Shown: positions 35,301 to 43,615, counted from the stretch's first letter. The stretch is DNA of 64,000 nucleotides from Candidatus Lokiarchaeota archaeon (GCA_014730275.1 WJIL01000016.1:1-64000); one strand, 5' to 3'. The notes: generated from the sequence alone by a model not told the origin. Numbers and translations are program-made.

Positions 35301-35466
35301 CCACATAGGCTCCACCAATATTGACCGTACGCTCGATAAGGTGGGCATGGTGACCACCTTCCGCAAGAGCGAGAGCGGCGCTGATACCGCCCATTCCGGC
35401 ACCAATAATGGCTACATCGGTTGGTTTGGACTTGGGAGAGTTGTCGTTGCTATTGTCGCTGACCAT
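32365..35466 (-). CDS. hdrA: Tandem-domain HdrA without MvhD fusion
   Basis: This is a 1033-residue flavo-iron-sulfur protein. The first FAD unit (GAGMGGISAALALAEGG near 22) is followed by clusters near 120 (CTGCGLCIKSC) and 165 (CIGCGTCAGVC). The second FAD unit (GGGVSGMTAALDVARKG) starts near 612. The C-terminal ferredoxin has CVGCDLCNYSEIC (near 960) and CEGCGACCAIC (near 997). It ends there without the MvhD domain of the 25906 protein. No hdrB or hdrC adjoins it; instead it diverges from the hydrogenase operon 226 bases away. Its own partner subunits are not obvious. Confidence 0.88.
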   Translation of the reverse strand: MVSDNSNDNSPKSKPTDVAIIGAGMGGISAALALAEGGHHAHLIERTVNIGGAYVAIYKIFPALECSACVMTPLTSFVGKHPNITIHALSEVKKVEGEAGDFTVTVHKKARYVDEDKCTGCGLCIKSCPVEVPNEYDGGLSLRKAIYMNFPQQIPLVATIDKDACIGCGTCAGVCPQDCIIYDDEDKEYDLNVGSIINAAGFQEYDPTDYAEYGYGVFPNVVTTLEYDRQTHPTGPTDAHMVRPSDGKEPESIMFINCVGSRDVRENIEGYSDHCNRVCCSFGLKLAQVTRMHYPEDHCDIYYSYMDLRTCGKALEEFLWDSQHNQGIDFIRGRVAEINEDPDTNDLMVKIEDTETGEIKEMTMEMVVLNSSFRPAEGHEELAEILDIELEPTGWVKEKNPSSAALETTRPGIFMAGTIHGPKDGTDTVNEGKGAAMAAQSILPVPEPEPQEEIPPIEVGDEPRVGVFICHCGGIIGDVIDSPALADWAGDLPNVVYSTDYIFMCSDPGQELITEAIKEHDLNRVVVGSCSPLQHEDTFRSALEAAGLSGYYLVGPVGLREQLTLVNANDPPEVRQEKAQDMIRSGVAKAVNNEDVPIETVEVTPVCMVVGGGVSGMTAALDVARKGFDVILVEKNEELGGRLNDLYRLFPEMVEAQEIVDDLKARVEKEDKIEVILNSKPVARDGTYGNYEITLENQKTGERNMHVIGSMVIAVGTDTYEPEDGEYGWEESPAVITTLDLEQKLKNGEIKEPPKNPVFIHCVGSRQSPGEGNRYCSRVCCSAVIAMQNELKEMFPDLRVFSAYKEHIRPFANGMEEMWRVNRQKGVSYLRWVRENPPQVEPTEDGEGAIVTVYDTLSQKTLKIKSDMVVLAVGLEAPHDVNELVKAIGITRGADGFLREMHMKFKPVETNVPGVFLGVTYAKNVADSINQARGAASAACAPLNLGTVEIELLVAEVDQDLCVGCDLCNYSEICPYDAVSMVEVEPGVKKSVTDELRCEGCGACCAICPTGARDLRWWREESFLQQIEEMLRE

Positions 35467-35601
35467 CTACGATTACTCCAAGCTTGGCGTATACTATTGC
35501 TCGTTTTGTTGTTTGAGATATAACGTTTCTGAAATGGGTTGTCATCTATATGATGCTTATCCTTCGAATCCTCATAAAATTGTCCAACCGCCGCCTGAAG
35601 C

Positions 35602-35612
35602 TATAATATAAG
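35602..35612 (+). promoter_or_regulatory. TATA box of the [NiFe] hydrogenase operon
   Basis: TATAATATAAG lies about 90 bases before the first hydrogenase gene. Transcription about 25 bases downstream would leave a leader of about 60 bases, consistent with the ribosome site GGAG at 35680-35683. The region is shared with the divergent hdrA. Confidence 0.5.
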
Positions 35613-35692
35613 TACGGAGATGTTGCCAGCTCCCACGTTGTACTAATGGATTCCACATATCAAATCAAGAATTTCACTCGGAGCTGTCCAGA

Positions 35693-36724
35693 TTGAGATA
35701 CATCAAAATGACAACTGCAAACACTTACAAATTCCTTGAAAACCTCAAGGATGAAGCAACACTCTACGCCCCCACTAAAATTTCTGAACAGTTCTATGAT
35801 TTCACAGAAATCGACGATGTTGACGATGTGGAGTTCCATTACAATCGAACGATACGACCGCCCCGTAGATTCTTCTACCCTGAAGAAGAAACAATGTTTC
35901 GCTTTGATACAGACAAAGTTGAACTCTATGAGAACACGCCCCGGGAAGGGCGATTCGTAATTTTTGGCGTGCATGCATGTGACGTTGTGGGTTTGCGTAT
36001 TCTGGATGCCGAATTCATTGATGAGCAGCCAGATCCCTACTACAAGATGAGACGCGACAACGGAATCATCATCGGTCTCTCTTGCTTGCCTGATGAATAC
36101 TGTTTTTGCAATGTTCGCAGGACAGAGTTTGTTGACAAAGGGTTCGATTTGTTTTTCCATGAGGTAGCAGATGGGTATCTGGTTCGTGTTGGGACCGTCC
36201 AAGGCCACAAGCTCTTGGATCCATATCCAGAATTGGTCGGTGAGGTAACGCAGGAAGACATCGACTATATGGAAGATTTCGAAGAGAAACGAAGCTCCAT
36301 GTATACTTTACAGGGCAATTGGGACTCTCTCAGATACTTCCTTGAGATGCGGCTAGATCATCCCATGTACGAACGGGAAAGCGAGAAGTGCCTGGGTTGT
36401 GGAAACTGCACTCTTACTTGTCCTACCTGCAGGTGCTATGATGTGAAAGATGTGCCAAGTATTGATGGCAAGACTGGAGAACGTATCCGCTTCTGGGATT
36501 CCTGTCAGTTTCGGTCGCATGGCCTTGTGGCTGGACCGCATAATTTCCGCCCTACAAAGGAGTCCCGATTCAAGAACAGGTATCAGTGTAAGAACGCGTA
36601 TTGTGAGGAAGTAACGACGGCTTACTGTGTAGGATGTGGACGATGTACCTACTTTTGCCCAGCGGAAATCAATTTTAAGCGTAATTTGATGGAAATAGGC
36701 GGGTATCAGGGGGTTGGTGACTAA
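35693..36724 (+). CDS. hydB: Group 3b-type hydrogenase beta subunit (iron-sulfur)
   Basis: This 343-residue subunit belongs to the NAD(P)-linked hydrogenase/sulfhydrogenase family. The C-terminal third has two cluster motifs, CLGCGNCTLTCPTCRC and CVGCGRCTYFCPAE. The N-terminal part carries GVHACDVVGLRILD and CLPDEYCFC, as in HydB/AsrA-like proteins. TTG 35693 is chosen because GGAG lies 9 nt upstream; ATG 35708 is the alternative. It passes electrons between the hydrogenase module and the flavin subunit. It overlaps hydG by TAATG. Confidence 0.88.
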   Translation: MRYIKMTTANTYKFLENLKDEATLYAPTKISEQFYDFTEIDDVDDVEFHYNRTIRPPRRFFYPEEETMFRFDTDKVELYENTPREGRFVIFGVHACDVVGLRILDAEFIDEQPDPYYKMRRDNGIIIGLSCLPDEYCFCNVRRTEFVDKGFDLFFHEVADGYLVRVGTVQGHKLLDPYPELVGEVTQEDIDYMEDFEEKRSSMYTLQGNWDSLRYFLEMRLDHPMYERESEKCLGCGNCTLTCPTCRCYDVKDVPSIDGKTGERIRFWDSCQFRSHGLVAGPHNFRPTKESRFKNRYQCKNAYCEEVTTAYCVGCGRCTYFCPAEINFKRNLMEIGGYQGVGD

Positions 36725-37581
36725 TGACGAGCGAACAAGAAAATGTATATGATACGTCGAAATGCCGACTGCTAAGAACATATGACCTGTCTGAAGTGGA
36801 CAAATTATTCCTGTTCAGGTTCGAAGATCCTGAGAAAGCACAGAACTTCCGATTCAAGCCAGGGCAGTTCGTTGAGGTATCACTTCTCGGTCTTGGTGAG
36901 GTACCAATCTCGATATGTTCATCTGCTCGACGGGTAGGGTTCTTTGAACTATGTATTCGCAATGCTGGAAGGGTAACCTCTGCCATTCATCATCTCAACC
37001 CCGGAACGCTGGTTGGTATTCGAGGGCCGTATGGAAACGGTTTCCCGATGGAAAAATTCCACGATCGCGACCTTCTTTTGGTTGCTGCGGGATTGGGAAT
37101 GGCTCCCTTGAGATCAGTATTTCTTTATGCTCTTGATAACCGTTGGTTGTTTGGCGATATCACCATCATCAACAGTGCGAAGTATGCGAACGGTCTTTTG
37201 TTCCAGAAAGAACTTGAGGCTATGAAGGATATCGCTACCGCCGAGAATATTTCGATAGTCCAGACGGTTACTCGAGACCCAGATTTTGATGGTTTGCACG
37301 GTAGGGTGAATACGCACTTTGACAAAGTCAACGTTGACCCTGAAAACTGTACTGTGGCAATGTGTGGCCCTCCGCCAATGTACAAAGGCATGTTTGAGGA
37401 ATGCATCGAACGGGGGTATGATCCGCGCTACATCTTTGTCACTCTTGAACGCAAGATGAAATGTGGTGTTGGCAAATGTGGCCATTGTAATGTTGGAACA
37501 GCTACGTCATGGAAATACATCTGTAAAGATGGACCGGTTTTCGGTTATTACGACGTGTTGGACATACCAGGACTGATATGA
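36724..37581 (+). CDS. hydG: Group 3b-type hydrogenase gamma subunit (FAD/NAD(P) diaphorase)
   Basis: This 285-residue ferredoxin-NADP reductase-like subunit has an FAD-binding barrel (about 15-105, RFKPGQFVEVSLLG, RGPYGNGFP). The nucleotide half has AAGLGMAPLRS and MCGPPPMY. A C-terminal [2Fe-2S]-type motif, CGVGKCGHC with a later Cys, is as in dihydroorotate dehydrogenase PyrK and HydG. It is where NAD(P)H enters or leaves. Both ends overlap neighbouring genes, indicating tight co-translation. Confidence 0.9.
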   Translation: MTSEQENVYDTSKCRLLRTYDLSEVDKLFLFRFEDPEKAQNFRFKPGQFVEVSLLGLGEVPISICSSARRVGFFELCIRNAGRVTSAIHHLNPGTLVGIRGPYGNGFPMEKFHDRDLLLVAAGLGMAPLRSVFLYALDNRWLFGDITIINSAKYANGLLFQKELEAMKDIATAENISIVQTVTRDPDFDGLHGRVNTHFDKVNVDPENCTVAMCGPPPMYKGMFEECIERGYDPRYIFVTLERKMKCGVGKCGHCNVGTATSWKYICKDGPVFGYYDVLDIPGLI

Positions 37582-38441
37582 TGGAGGAGCAGGATATGAC
37601 AACGATAAGACCAGAACAGCTAGCAATAGTTGAAGACTGTCGTGGGGATGACTGCAAGCCCCGAGTTGGCGTGTATGCCCTCACGTCGTGCTACGGATGT
37701 CAGCTCAAACTGGCAACTGTTGAACGGATATTGGATATAGCCAAAGCTGTTAACATAGAGAGCTTCTACATGCTCTCGAGTAATAGCACAATTCCTGCCG
37801 ATGTTGACGTAGCTTTTGTTGAAGGCTCAGTTTCAACAGAAAAAGACTTGGAGGAACTTTTCGAAGTCAGAAAGCATTCGAGGATTCTTGTGGCATTGGG
37901 TGCTTGCGCAGTCAATGGTGGTGTCCAGAGCTGGGTTGAAGGTGAAATGGATTACGATCAGCTCTATGCAGATGTCTACGGAGACGAGACTATTGATATG
38001 CAGGGGCGCCAAGCCACACCGATTTCCGACCATGTGGATGTTGACTACTATCTCCCCGGTTGTCCACCAGAAGAAGACGAAATCATGTACTTCATTTCGA
38101 GCTTCCTGTTCGGCACGTTTCCAGAACCAAAGGACTATCCTGTTTGCGCAGAGTGCAGATTGGCTGGAAATCCTTGTATTCTAATTGAACATGGGGAACC
38201 ATGCCTTGGGCCAGTAACAACTGCCGGGTGCAAGGCCAGATGCATTTCGTTCGGCGTTCCATGCATTGGTTGTAGAGGACCAGTGCCACATGACAATGCT
38301 TGGTTCGATTCACTAGCACTTACTTTCCAGCAGAAGGGGCTGGATGAAGAAGTTGTACGGGATCGTATGAGGATTTTTGGTGCGCATAATTCTCACCTAG
38401 AGAAAATGCTGAACAAGGTTTACGGGAGTGAAAATGAATGA
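37578..38441 (+). CDS. hydD: Group 3b-type hydrogenase delta subunit (small subunit)
   Basis: This 287-residue [NiFe] hydrogenase small subunit binds iron-sulfur clusters that feed the active site. Proximal-cluster residues are seen in SCYGCQLKL (about 37-45), GACAVNGG and PGCPPEEDEI. The C-terminal region has CRLAGNPC, CLGPVTTAGCKARC and CIGCRGP for further clusters. There is no twin-arginine signal, so the enzyme is cytosolic. The start ATG overlaps the hydG stop; a later Met (MTTIRPEQ) is possible. Confidence 0.9.
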   Translation: MMEEQDMTTIRPEQLAIVEDCRGDDCKPRVGVYALTSCYGCQLKLATVERILDIAKAVNIESFYMLSSNSTIPADVDVAFVEGSVSTEKDLEELFEVRKHSRILVALGACAVNGGVQSWVEGEMDYDQLYADVYGDETIDMQGRQATPISDHVDVDYYLPGCPPEEDEIMYFISSFLFGTFPEPKDYPVCAECRLAGNPCILIEHGEPCLGPVTTAGCKARCISFGVPCIGCRGPVPHDNAWFDSLALTFQQKGLDEEVVRDRMRIFGAHNSHLEKMLNKVYGSENE

Positions 38442-39772
38442 CTCAATCCAACAAGAAGGGGAAGAAACAGAAAATTACCCGCGAGATATCAATAGATCAC
38501 ATTGCCCGAATCGAAGGTAAGGCTGGAATCGAAGTTACCTTTGATGGTTCGCAGGTGGAACTGGTTAGAATCAATGTGTTTGAAGGTCCTCGGTATTTTG
38601 AAGCTATAACCAAGGGTAAGCCTGTCGAGGAAGCGACTGCAGTTTTTCCTCGAATCTGTTCATTCTGTGCTGCGGCACACAAGGTAACCGCTCTCCAAGC
38701 TGCGGAAAATGCTATCGGTTTACAACCTACTGAGCAAACCAAACTCCTTCGTGAATTGTTATACATTGGAGATTACATTGAAAGCCATGCTCTTCACCTG
38801 TTCCTTTTAGCATTGCCAGACTTCCTCGGATATCCTGACGGGTTCTCCATGGCTGAGGACCATCCAGACGTGATTGATGCTGGTATAGCTTTGAAGGACA
38901 TTGGAGCAGACATACAGACTGTCATTGGATCTCGTTATATCCACCAAGAAAACGCGATAATGGGTGGGTTTGGGAAGATTCCGTCGAAGGAGTCTCTCGA
39001 AACACTAGCTAGACGTCTAAAGATGTTACATGGCAAAGCTGAGGAAGCCTTAGAACAACTTGTAAGCTACCCTAACTGGCGAGAAGTGGATGCAAAAAGA
39101 ACGCATCTAGCACTTGAACCCTATGATGGTTCATATACCATGATTGGCGATAAAGTGAAATCAAGTGATGGCGGGAAATTCAAGTCTGACGCCTATCAGG
39201 TTCGAATTGCCGAAGAAGTGGTACCCTACTCATTTGCAAAACACGGAACGTACAAATCCCAGCCGTTCATGACTGGTGCGATTTCACGGTTCACCCTATT
39301 TGGTGATAGGATGAATGGTCGCGCAGGTGAACTTGCAGACACCTATGCATCTCACCTCGATCCAAAGAATCCGATGAGCAATAATTTTGCACAGTCTGTT
39401 GAGCTTGTGCATTTTGTTCATCGTGCAGAGGAGATTGCCAAGAACATAGCTAGCAATTTGAAACCATATGAAAAACGAATCGAACCAAAGGTGACCAAGG
39501 GTGGAAAAGGTGTTGCAATCACAGAAGCTCCAAGGGGGCTGCTCGCTTACACCATTGAAGTCGACAAAAATGCCCGAATAGTGTCTGCTGATATCATAAC
39601 TCCGACTGCTATGTTCCTTCCCATGATGGAAGCTGATTTGCGAAGGATGTCGGAATCTCTTGTTTCGAGCGGCATCAGTGAGCCTAATGAAATCGGCAAT
39701 AAATTGGAGACTATTGTCCGTGCTTATGATCCCTGTGTCTCTTGTAGTGTTCATGTAGCTGATATCAGATAG
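38438..39772 (+). CDS. hydA: Group 3b-type [NiFe] hydrogenase alpha (large, catalytic) subunit
   Basis: This 444-residue catalytic subunit has both nickel-iron ligand pairs: RICSFCAAAH near residues 71-80 and DPCVSCSVH at the C-terminus. Only five residues (VADIR) follow the last His, so any C-terminal processing would remove a very short tail, as described for Pyrococcus-type enzymes. The order beta-gamma-delta-alpha matches soluble NADP-linked sulfhydrogenases. It would couple H2 and NAD(P)H, and possibly reduce sulfur. No maturation genes are in the window. Confidence 0.92.
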   Translation: MTQSNKKGKKQKITREISIDHIARIEGKAGIEVTFDGSQVELVRINVFEGPRYFEAITKGKPVEEATAVFPRICSFCAAAHKVTALQAAENAIGLQPTEQTKLLRELLYIGDYIESHALHLFLLALPDFLGYPDGFSMAEDHPDVIDAGIALKDIGADIQTVIGSRYIHQENAIMGGFGKIPSKESLETLARRLKMLHGKAEEALEQLVSYPNWREVDAKRTHLALEPYDGSYTMIGDKVKSSDGGKFKSDAYQVRIAEEVVPYSFAKHGTYKSQPFMTGAISRFTLFGDRMNGRAGELADTYASHLDPKNPMSNNFAQSVELVHFVHRAEEIAKNIASNLKPYEKRIEPKVTKGGKGVAITEAPRGLLAYTIEVDKNARIVSADIITPTAMFLPMMEADLRRMSESLVSSGISEPNEIGNKLETIVRAYDPCVSCSVHVADIR

Positions 39773-39795
39773 TATCCAGCTTTCGGATAGGGAAA

Positions 39796-39812
39796 CCTGT
39801 CGATATGGCAGG
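39796..39812 (+). terminator. Possible terminator hairpin after hydrogenase operon
   Basis: CCTGTC-GATAT-GGCAGG makes a 6-bp stem with one G-T pair, 24 bases after the hydA stop. T-rich stretches follow (agtttac, ctgttttg). Archaeal termination relies mostly on T tracts, so the stem may be secondary. Confidence 0.35.
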
Positions 39813-39920
39813 AAAGACAGAGTTTACATTGATACTGTTTTGTGTAGGCTTGAGATAGTACCAGTACTTGTTTGAGTAATGATTACTTGAATACCATTTT
39901 CGTCTTGAAGGTGAAATGTT

Positions 39921-40562
39921 TTGTATGAAACGGAAAAGCAGGTTATGTTAGAAACTTGTGCAGAAATGCTTGATCGGGATTTGGTTGTTGGATCCTCAGG
40001 AAATGTGAGTCTTCGAGTGAAGGATCATGTCATCATCACACCAAGCGGTGTAGAATATCGTGTGATGACTCCTTACGATCTTATTGTGATCGATCTAGAG
40101 GGCAATAAAGTTGAGGGGAAGAAGGAACCTAGTATCGAGACGGAGATGCATTTGGAGGTATATGGGCATAGAGGAGATATTGGCTCCATTGTGCACACAC
40201 ATAGTGTGTATGCAACAGCCATGGCTCTTCTCTATAAATCCCTACCCCCTATTGTTGATGAACTGGTTCCTACTCTTGGTGGTAAGATTGCAGTTACTGA
40301 CTATTCAAAAGCAGGAACTCGCGGCTTAGCCCAGGCTGTTGCAGATGCAGTAAAAGACCGAGATGCTACATTGATTGGCAATCACGGAGCATTGTGTGTT
40401 GGTAATTCGCTTCGTGAAGCCCTTGATTCTGCTATCCTTCTTGAACGGGCTTGCAAAATCTACATGATTGCAGCTCAGGTGGGAAAACCTTCTCAGCTTC
40501 CTGAAGATGTCGTCACAGAAGAACGCCATAAGTGGGTCGAATCGCATCAGATGAGCCTTTGA
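39921..40562 (+). CDS. Class II aldolase (fuculose-phosphate aldolase-like)
   Basis: This 213-residue zinc-dependent aldolase is of the FucA/AraD family. Motifs are GSSGNVSLR (about 25-33), ITPSGVEY, IVHTHSVYATA with the metal histidines, and LIGNHGALCVG near 150. It probably cleaves a sugar phosphate such as fuculose 1-phosphate to dihydroxyacetone phosphate and an aldehyde; in archaea, members also make or use lactaldehyde. TTG 39921 is supported by GAAGGTGA 6 nt upstream. It is not coupled to its neighbours. Confidence 0.85.
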   Translation: MYETEKQVMLETCAEMLDRDLVVGSSGNVSLRVKDHVIITPSGVEYRVMTPYDLIVIDLEGNKVEGKKEPSIETEMHLEVYGHRGDIGSIVHTHSVYATAMALLYKSLPPIVDELVPTLGGKIAVTDYSKAGTRGLAQAVADAVKDRDATLIGNHGALCVGNSLREALDSAILLERACKIYMIAAQVGKPSQLPEDVVTEERHKWVESHQMSL

Positions 40563-40607
40563 GTGCCAGAAAGTTGCTATTCACCATTGTAGATCTCTAC
40601 CGCTCCC

Positions 40608-41567
40608 ATGAAATATGATCAGGAGGTATCTTCGACGCAAATTTCATTCGATGTAACATTCAATCTGGTTTTGTTCTACCTTCTTATTCTGGCTGGTTTT
40701 CTACTATCTAGAATAACTCCATATGGGAAGAAGGTCCAAAACTACCTCAATCCCCTCCTCATCAATTTCATGTTGCCCCTTCTGATAATAAGCACCCTTT
40801 TTGATGTTGCTTTTGACACACTTACAGAATCGCCACAAGTAATTGCGATTACCGCGCTCATGCACCTCGTTGGGGCTTTGCTGCTTTTCCTCTACTTGAA
40901 AACAAAAAATTTCAAACCTGAGAACGATGGTGCGCTGCTTCTATGTGCTACATTTCACAATGCAGTGTTTCTACCACTTCCATTGTCTCACGCTTTTCTT
41001 GGACCGGCTGCAGTTCCTTTAATCGCAGTACACTCGTTGACTCAGATGATTCTGCTTACAACTCTCGGAGCTCTCATAGGATCCTACTATAACCAAGAAT
41101 CAATTGACCGTGAGAGTGTTGTACGCAAGGCTTTACTATTTCCACCCCTTTTGGCTACTATTATTGGATTTGTTCTGTCTATTCTGAGCGTATCTGTTCC
41201 ATCGCCCTTTTCCGTTGTTATCTCGGTAAATAATACAGCGACAACATATCTATCGCTTCTTGCTGTAGGCCTTGCCCTTGGCAAGGAGTTTTCATTGTAT
41301 CACTCACGTCAAGCATTGTCAGTTGTTGGGGTCAGACAGATTGCAATACCATTGCTTGTTTGGTTTGTTCTTGGATTTACAGACCTTGCTCCATTAACAA
41401 AGGATGTTCTGTTCTTAGAATCTCTCATGCCTTCCGCGGTTCTTACAGTAGTTTACGCATCTGATTTTGGTTTGAATTCGCAAGTTGCGGCCACATCTGT
41501 GACGATAGGCACAATCGTTTTGTTACCCCTTTTACCATTCCTTCCTTTCTTACTTTCATTTGTGTGA
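40608..41567 (+). CDS. AEC-family (auxin efflux carrier-like) transporter
   Basis: This is a 319-residue membrane protein with about ten helices, arranged in two repeats of the BART fold. Segments such as FMLPLLIISTLFDVAF and ATFHNAVFLPLPL (loop with Asn) in the first half, and SLLAVGLALGKEF and MPSAVLTVVYASDFGLN in the second, follow AEC carriers, which move organic acids or similar anions. The substrate is unknown. Confidence 0.78.
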   Translation: MKYDQEVSSTQISFDVTFNLVLFYLLILAGFLLSRITPYGKKVQNYLNPLLINFMLPLLIISTLFDVAFDTLTESPQVIAITALMHLVGALLLFLYLKTKNFKPENDGALLLCATFHNAVFLPLPLSHAFLGPAAVPLIAVHSLTQMILLTTLGALIGSYYNQESIDRESVVRKALLFPPLLATIIGFVLSILSVSVPSPFSVVISVNNTATTYLSLLAVGLALGKEFSLYHSRQALSVVGVRQIAIPLLVWFVLGFTDLAPLTKDVLFLESLMPSAVLTVVYASDFGLNSQVAATSVTIGTIVLLPLLPFLPFLLSFV

Positions 41568-41646
41568 CTATTTCAGTAATTATCTCATCGGCTTCATCTC
41601 AAAGCTAATAACAGGACTACGTAAAAGATAGAATGCGGTACAGCCT

Positions 41647-41961
41647 ATGGCAGATGAAAAGGAACGTAATCCATCCCAGATAAAGCGGGGTTTAGATGAA
41701 ACAGTAGAGAAGCTCGAACAATCTCGCCCATCGAGTGCAGACTGGGGCGATAAAATGGCTGCCAACCGTGAAAAGTGGGAAAAGCTGAAGAAGAAAATAC
41801 ATGACCGGCAAAAAACACTGAAACGGCTTGTAAAAGAAAAACGAGCTGGTACTATTGGTGAGAAACAGTTCAACAAAAAATACAGAAAAATCCAAGATGA
41901 GTTGACCAACTTGGAGTTCGCGGTGTACAATCTTCGCTTGGGTACAGATATTGAGACCTAA
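41647..41961 (+). CDS. Small coiled-coil hypothetical protein
   Basis: This is a 104-residue, highly charged, Lys/Glu-rich protein. Residues 30-95 form a heptad-like helical stretch (EKWEKLKKKIHDRQKTLKRL and a further helix), with no cysteine, membrane or signal segment. No family is recognised. It converges on the metal-binding protein gene. Confidence 0.65.
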   Translation: MADEKERNPSQIKRGLDETVEKLEQSRPSSADWGDKMAANREKWEKLKKKIHDRQKTLKRLVKEKRAGTIGEKQFNKKYRKIQDELTNLEFAVYNLRLGTDIET

Positions 41962-42008
41962 CGATTTTGAAGAGTATGTTCACGTCGCTTCAGTAGCACA
42001 GCTTGTAA

Positions 42009-43055
42009 CTACTCTGCCTTTGACTTCTGATACAACAACACTCCTTCTGTCACTGCAATAATGCCTAGGACGGATACTGCAGCTATGAGTACGAGATTGA
42101 TAGTGTTGCTTTCTCCTAATAACGAATCAGTGCTTTCAAGTCCAGAGGTTATGGCTCCAAGGTTGTATGACATAATAGAAAGATAGTCCGCGAGCCCCTC
42201 GAAGAAGATACCTCGAATCCAAATAAGGCGAGCACCGTAGTCTTCTGCAAGCTGTTGTGCAAACTCGCCGGCGTTCTGCAGTCGAGCAACGTCCGATCCA
42301 ATAATAACGTCGACACTCCCATTTGCAAGTGCGTTTTCAACTTCCGCCAGCTCGGTTCCTGAAACAAATGTTCCTTCCTCTTGTAGGATTGTCACGATTT
42401 CTAGACCAAAAGCTTCGGCGACATATGCTTCGGCTGGAAAGACCCCTATGGCGCTTATGGAGGTGAGACTGTATGCTTCTTTCTCATTCTCTACAAGAGT
42501 CAAGAAAGATTCCAGATCAGAAAGGAACGTATTCAGTTGAAGATTCCAGTAATCTGAATAATCAGGTTCGATTTGCCCCAAGGCTACAGCAGTTGTATTG
42601 GCTATTGCAGCGGCATTGCTTGGAAGGAGCCACCAGGCATGTGGATTCAATCCTGCTTCCTCACCTATTCGTGGTATTGGCGACAATTCAGCTCCATAGT
42701 CAGAATAGTCTTCGAGAGCATCGCTGTCATGCAATGTTATGTATGGTACATCTGTCTGGGCCTCAAGTTGGGATTCCCAAGGGAAGTGGCCCGTGAATAC
42801 GAGAAGATCAGCCTGACTGGCAGACTGGACAGCTTCCGTTGGTAGTTGTGATGCGTGTGGTTCAACGCCTTCCGGCAATATTACTGAAATGTCAAGGTAT
42901 CCACCACCAACTCGTTCCACAATGCCGCCAAGGGGTGCGATTGCAACAGCTATTTTCAAATTGGGTTCTTCTTGGGCGTTAACTACTGGGGGAATGAAAG
43001 ATACAGCTACAAAAAGAAGCAGCACCACCATCAGGGGATATTCTTGTCTTTTCAT
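42009..43055 (-). CDS. Metal ABC transporter substrate-binding protein (cluster 9), membrane anchored
   Basis: This is a 348-residue ZnuA/TroA-type solute-binding protein. ATG 43055 begins a clear signal peptide (MKRQEYPLMVVLLLFVAVSF); the frame is open for 37 more codons without similarity. Likely metal histidines are in EGVEPHASQ and LNPHAWWLLP. There is no His-rich loop. A C-terminal membrane helix (about 320-340) anchors it outside the cell. It is divergent from a NikR-like regulator and the ATPase and permease genes of the same transporter. Whether it binds Zn, Mn or Ni is open; context favours Ni. Confidence 0.83.
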   Translation of the reverse strand: MKRQEYPLMVVLLLFVAVSFIPPVVNAQEEPNLKIAVAIAPLGGIVERVGGGYLDISVILPEGVEPHASQLPTEAVQSASQADLLVFTGHFPWESQLEAQTDVPYITLHDSDALEDYSDYGAELSPIPRIGEEAGLNPHAWWLLPSNAAAIANTTAVALGQIEPDYSDYWNLQLNTFLSDLESFLTLVENEKEAYSLTSISAIGVFPAEAYVAEAFGLEIVTILQEEGTFVSGTELAEVENALANGSVDVIIGSDVARLQNAGEFAQQLAEDYGARLIWIRGIFFEGLADYLSIMSYNLGAITSGLESTDSLLGESNTINLVLIAAVSVLGIIAVTEGVLLYQKSKAE

Positions 43056-43222
43056 CTTGTCATCAAAGCTCCTCTTCTTAGTTAATAAAGAACAGTAATA
43101 AGTTTTATAATATGTTATCGGGTACATGCGTAAATTATTAAGGTTTTCGACATGAATATTAATCACTAGAAGAGAGTTACTAGAAGCTAATGTATTATCT
43201 CTCTATCTGTCGAGGTGACAAT
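43056..43222. promoter_or_regulatory. Divergent control region of metal transporter
   Basis: AT-rich spacer between the binding-protein gene and the NikR-like gene. It contains TATA-like TTATAAAA for the leftward gene (near 43093-43100) and TATTAAT (43157-43163) for the rightward one. A direct repeat ACTAGAAG occurs at 43165-43172 and 43179-43186, 14 nt apart, just before the regulator gene. No clean NikR-type long palindrome was found. Confidence 0.4.
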
Positions 43223-43615
43223 ATGCCAATCGTAGCAGTATCAATGCCAAAATCACATCTCCATGTTCTTGAAGACCTACAGAAGCGGGGTGGATTCTCT
43301 AATCGGTCCGAGGCGATTCGACATGCTATTCAATCACTCATGTCCGAGCACGAAGATCTTGAACAAGAACAAGGTGAAGTTACCATTGTTCTAACTACCG
43401 TGTATTCTTCCAGAGGAAAGGATAACCAATGCAGTCGTGTGCAACACGAGTATAGCCACATGATAAGTTCAATGATGCATTCTCATTCCAATCGTGGTGA
43501 ATGCGTCGAAGTTATGGTCCTCAAGGGCGATGCCGAAGAAGCTAGAGAATTCATCAAGAGAATCCGTTCTCAGAACCGGGTTGCGCGTGTGCAAATCAGC
43601 GTTGTGGGGCGATAG
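43223..43615 (+). CDS. nikR: NikR-type nickel-responsive regulator
   Basis: This is a 130-residue protein. ATG 43223 has GAGGTGA 4 nt upstream. An N-terminal ribbon-helix-helix (residues 1-40, VAVSMPKSHLHVLEDLQ, SNRSEAIRHAIQSLM) is followed by an ACT-like metal-binding domain. His75, His86, His88 and Cys94 reproduce exactly the spacing of the nickel ligands His76, His87, His89 and Cys95 of E. coli NikR. It heads an operon with the ABC ATPase and permease and is divergent from the binding protein, so it most likely controls all of them in response to nickel. Confidence 0.87.
   Translation: MPIVAVSMPKSHLHVLEDLQKRGGFSNRSEAIRHAIQSLMSEHEDLEQEQGEVTIVLTTVYSSRGKDNQCSRVQHEYSHMISSMMHSHSNRGECVEVMVLKGDAEEAREFIKRIRSQNRVARVQISVVGR

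Noticed and set aside
35660-36208. Long minus-strand frame of about 180 codons inside the hydrogenase beta gene
   Set aside because: It lies antisense to a gene with clear iron-sulfur motifs and its translation resembles no protein; a shadow frame. The same applies to 39296-39754, 49419-49931, 33907-34362 and 55534-55959.
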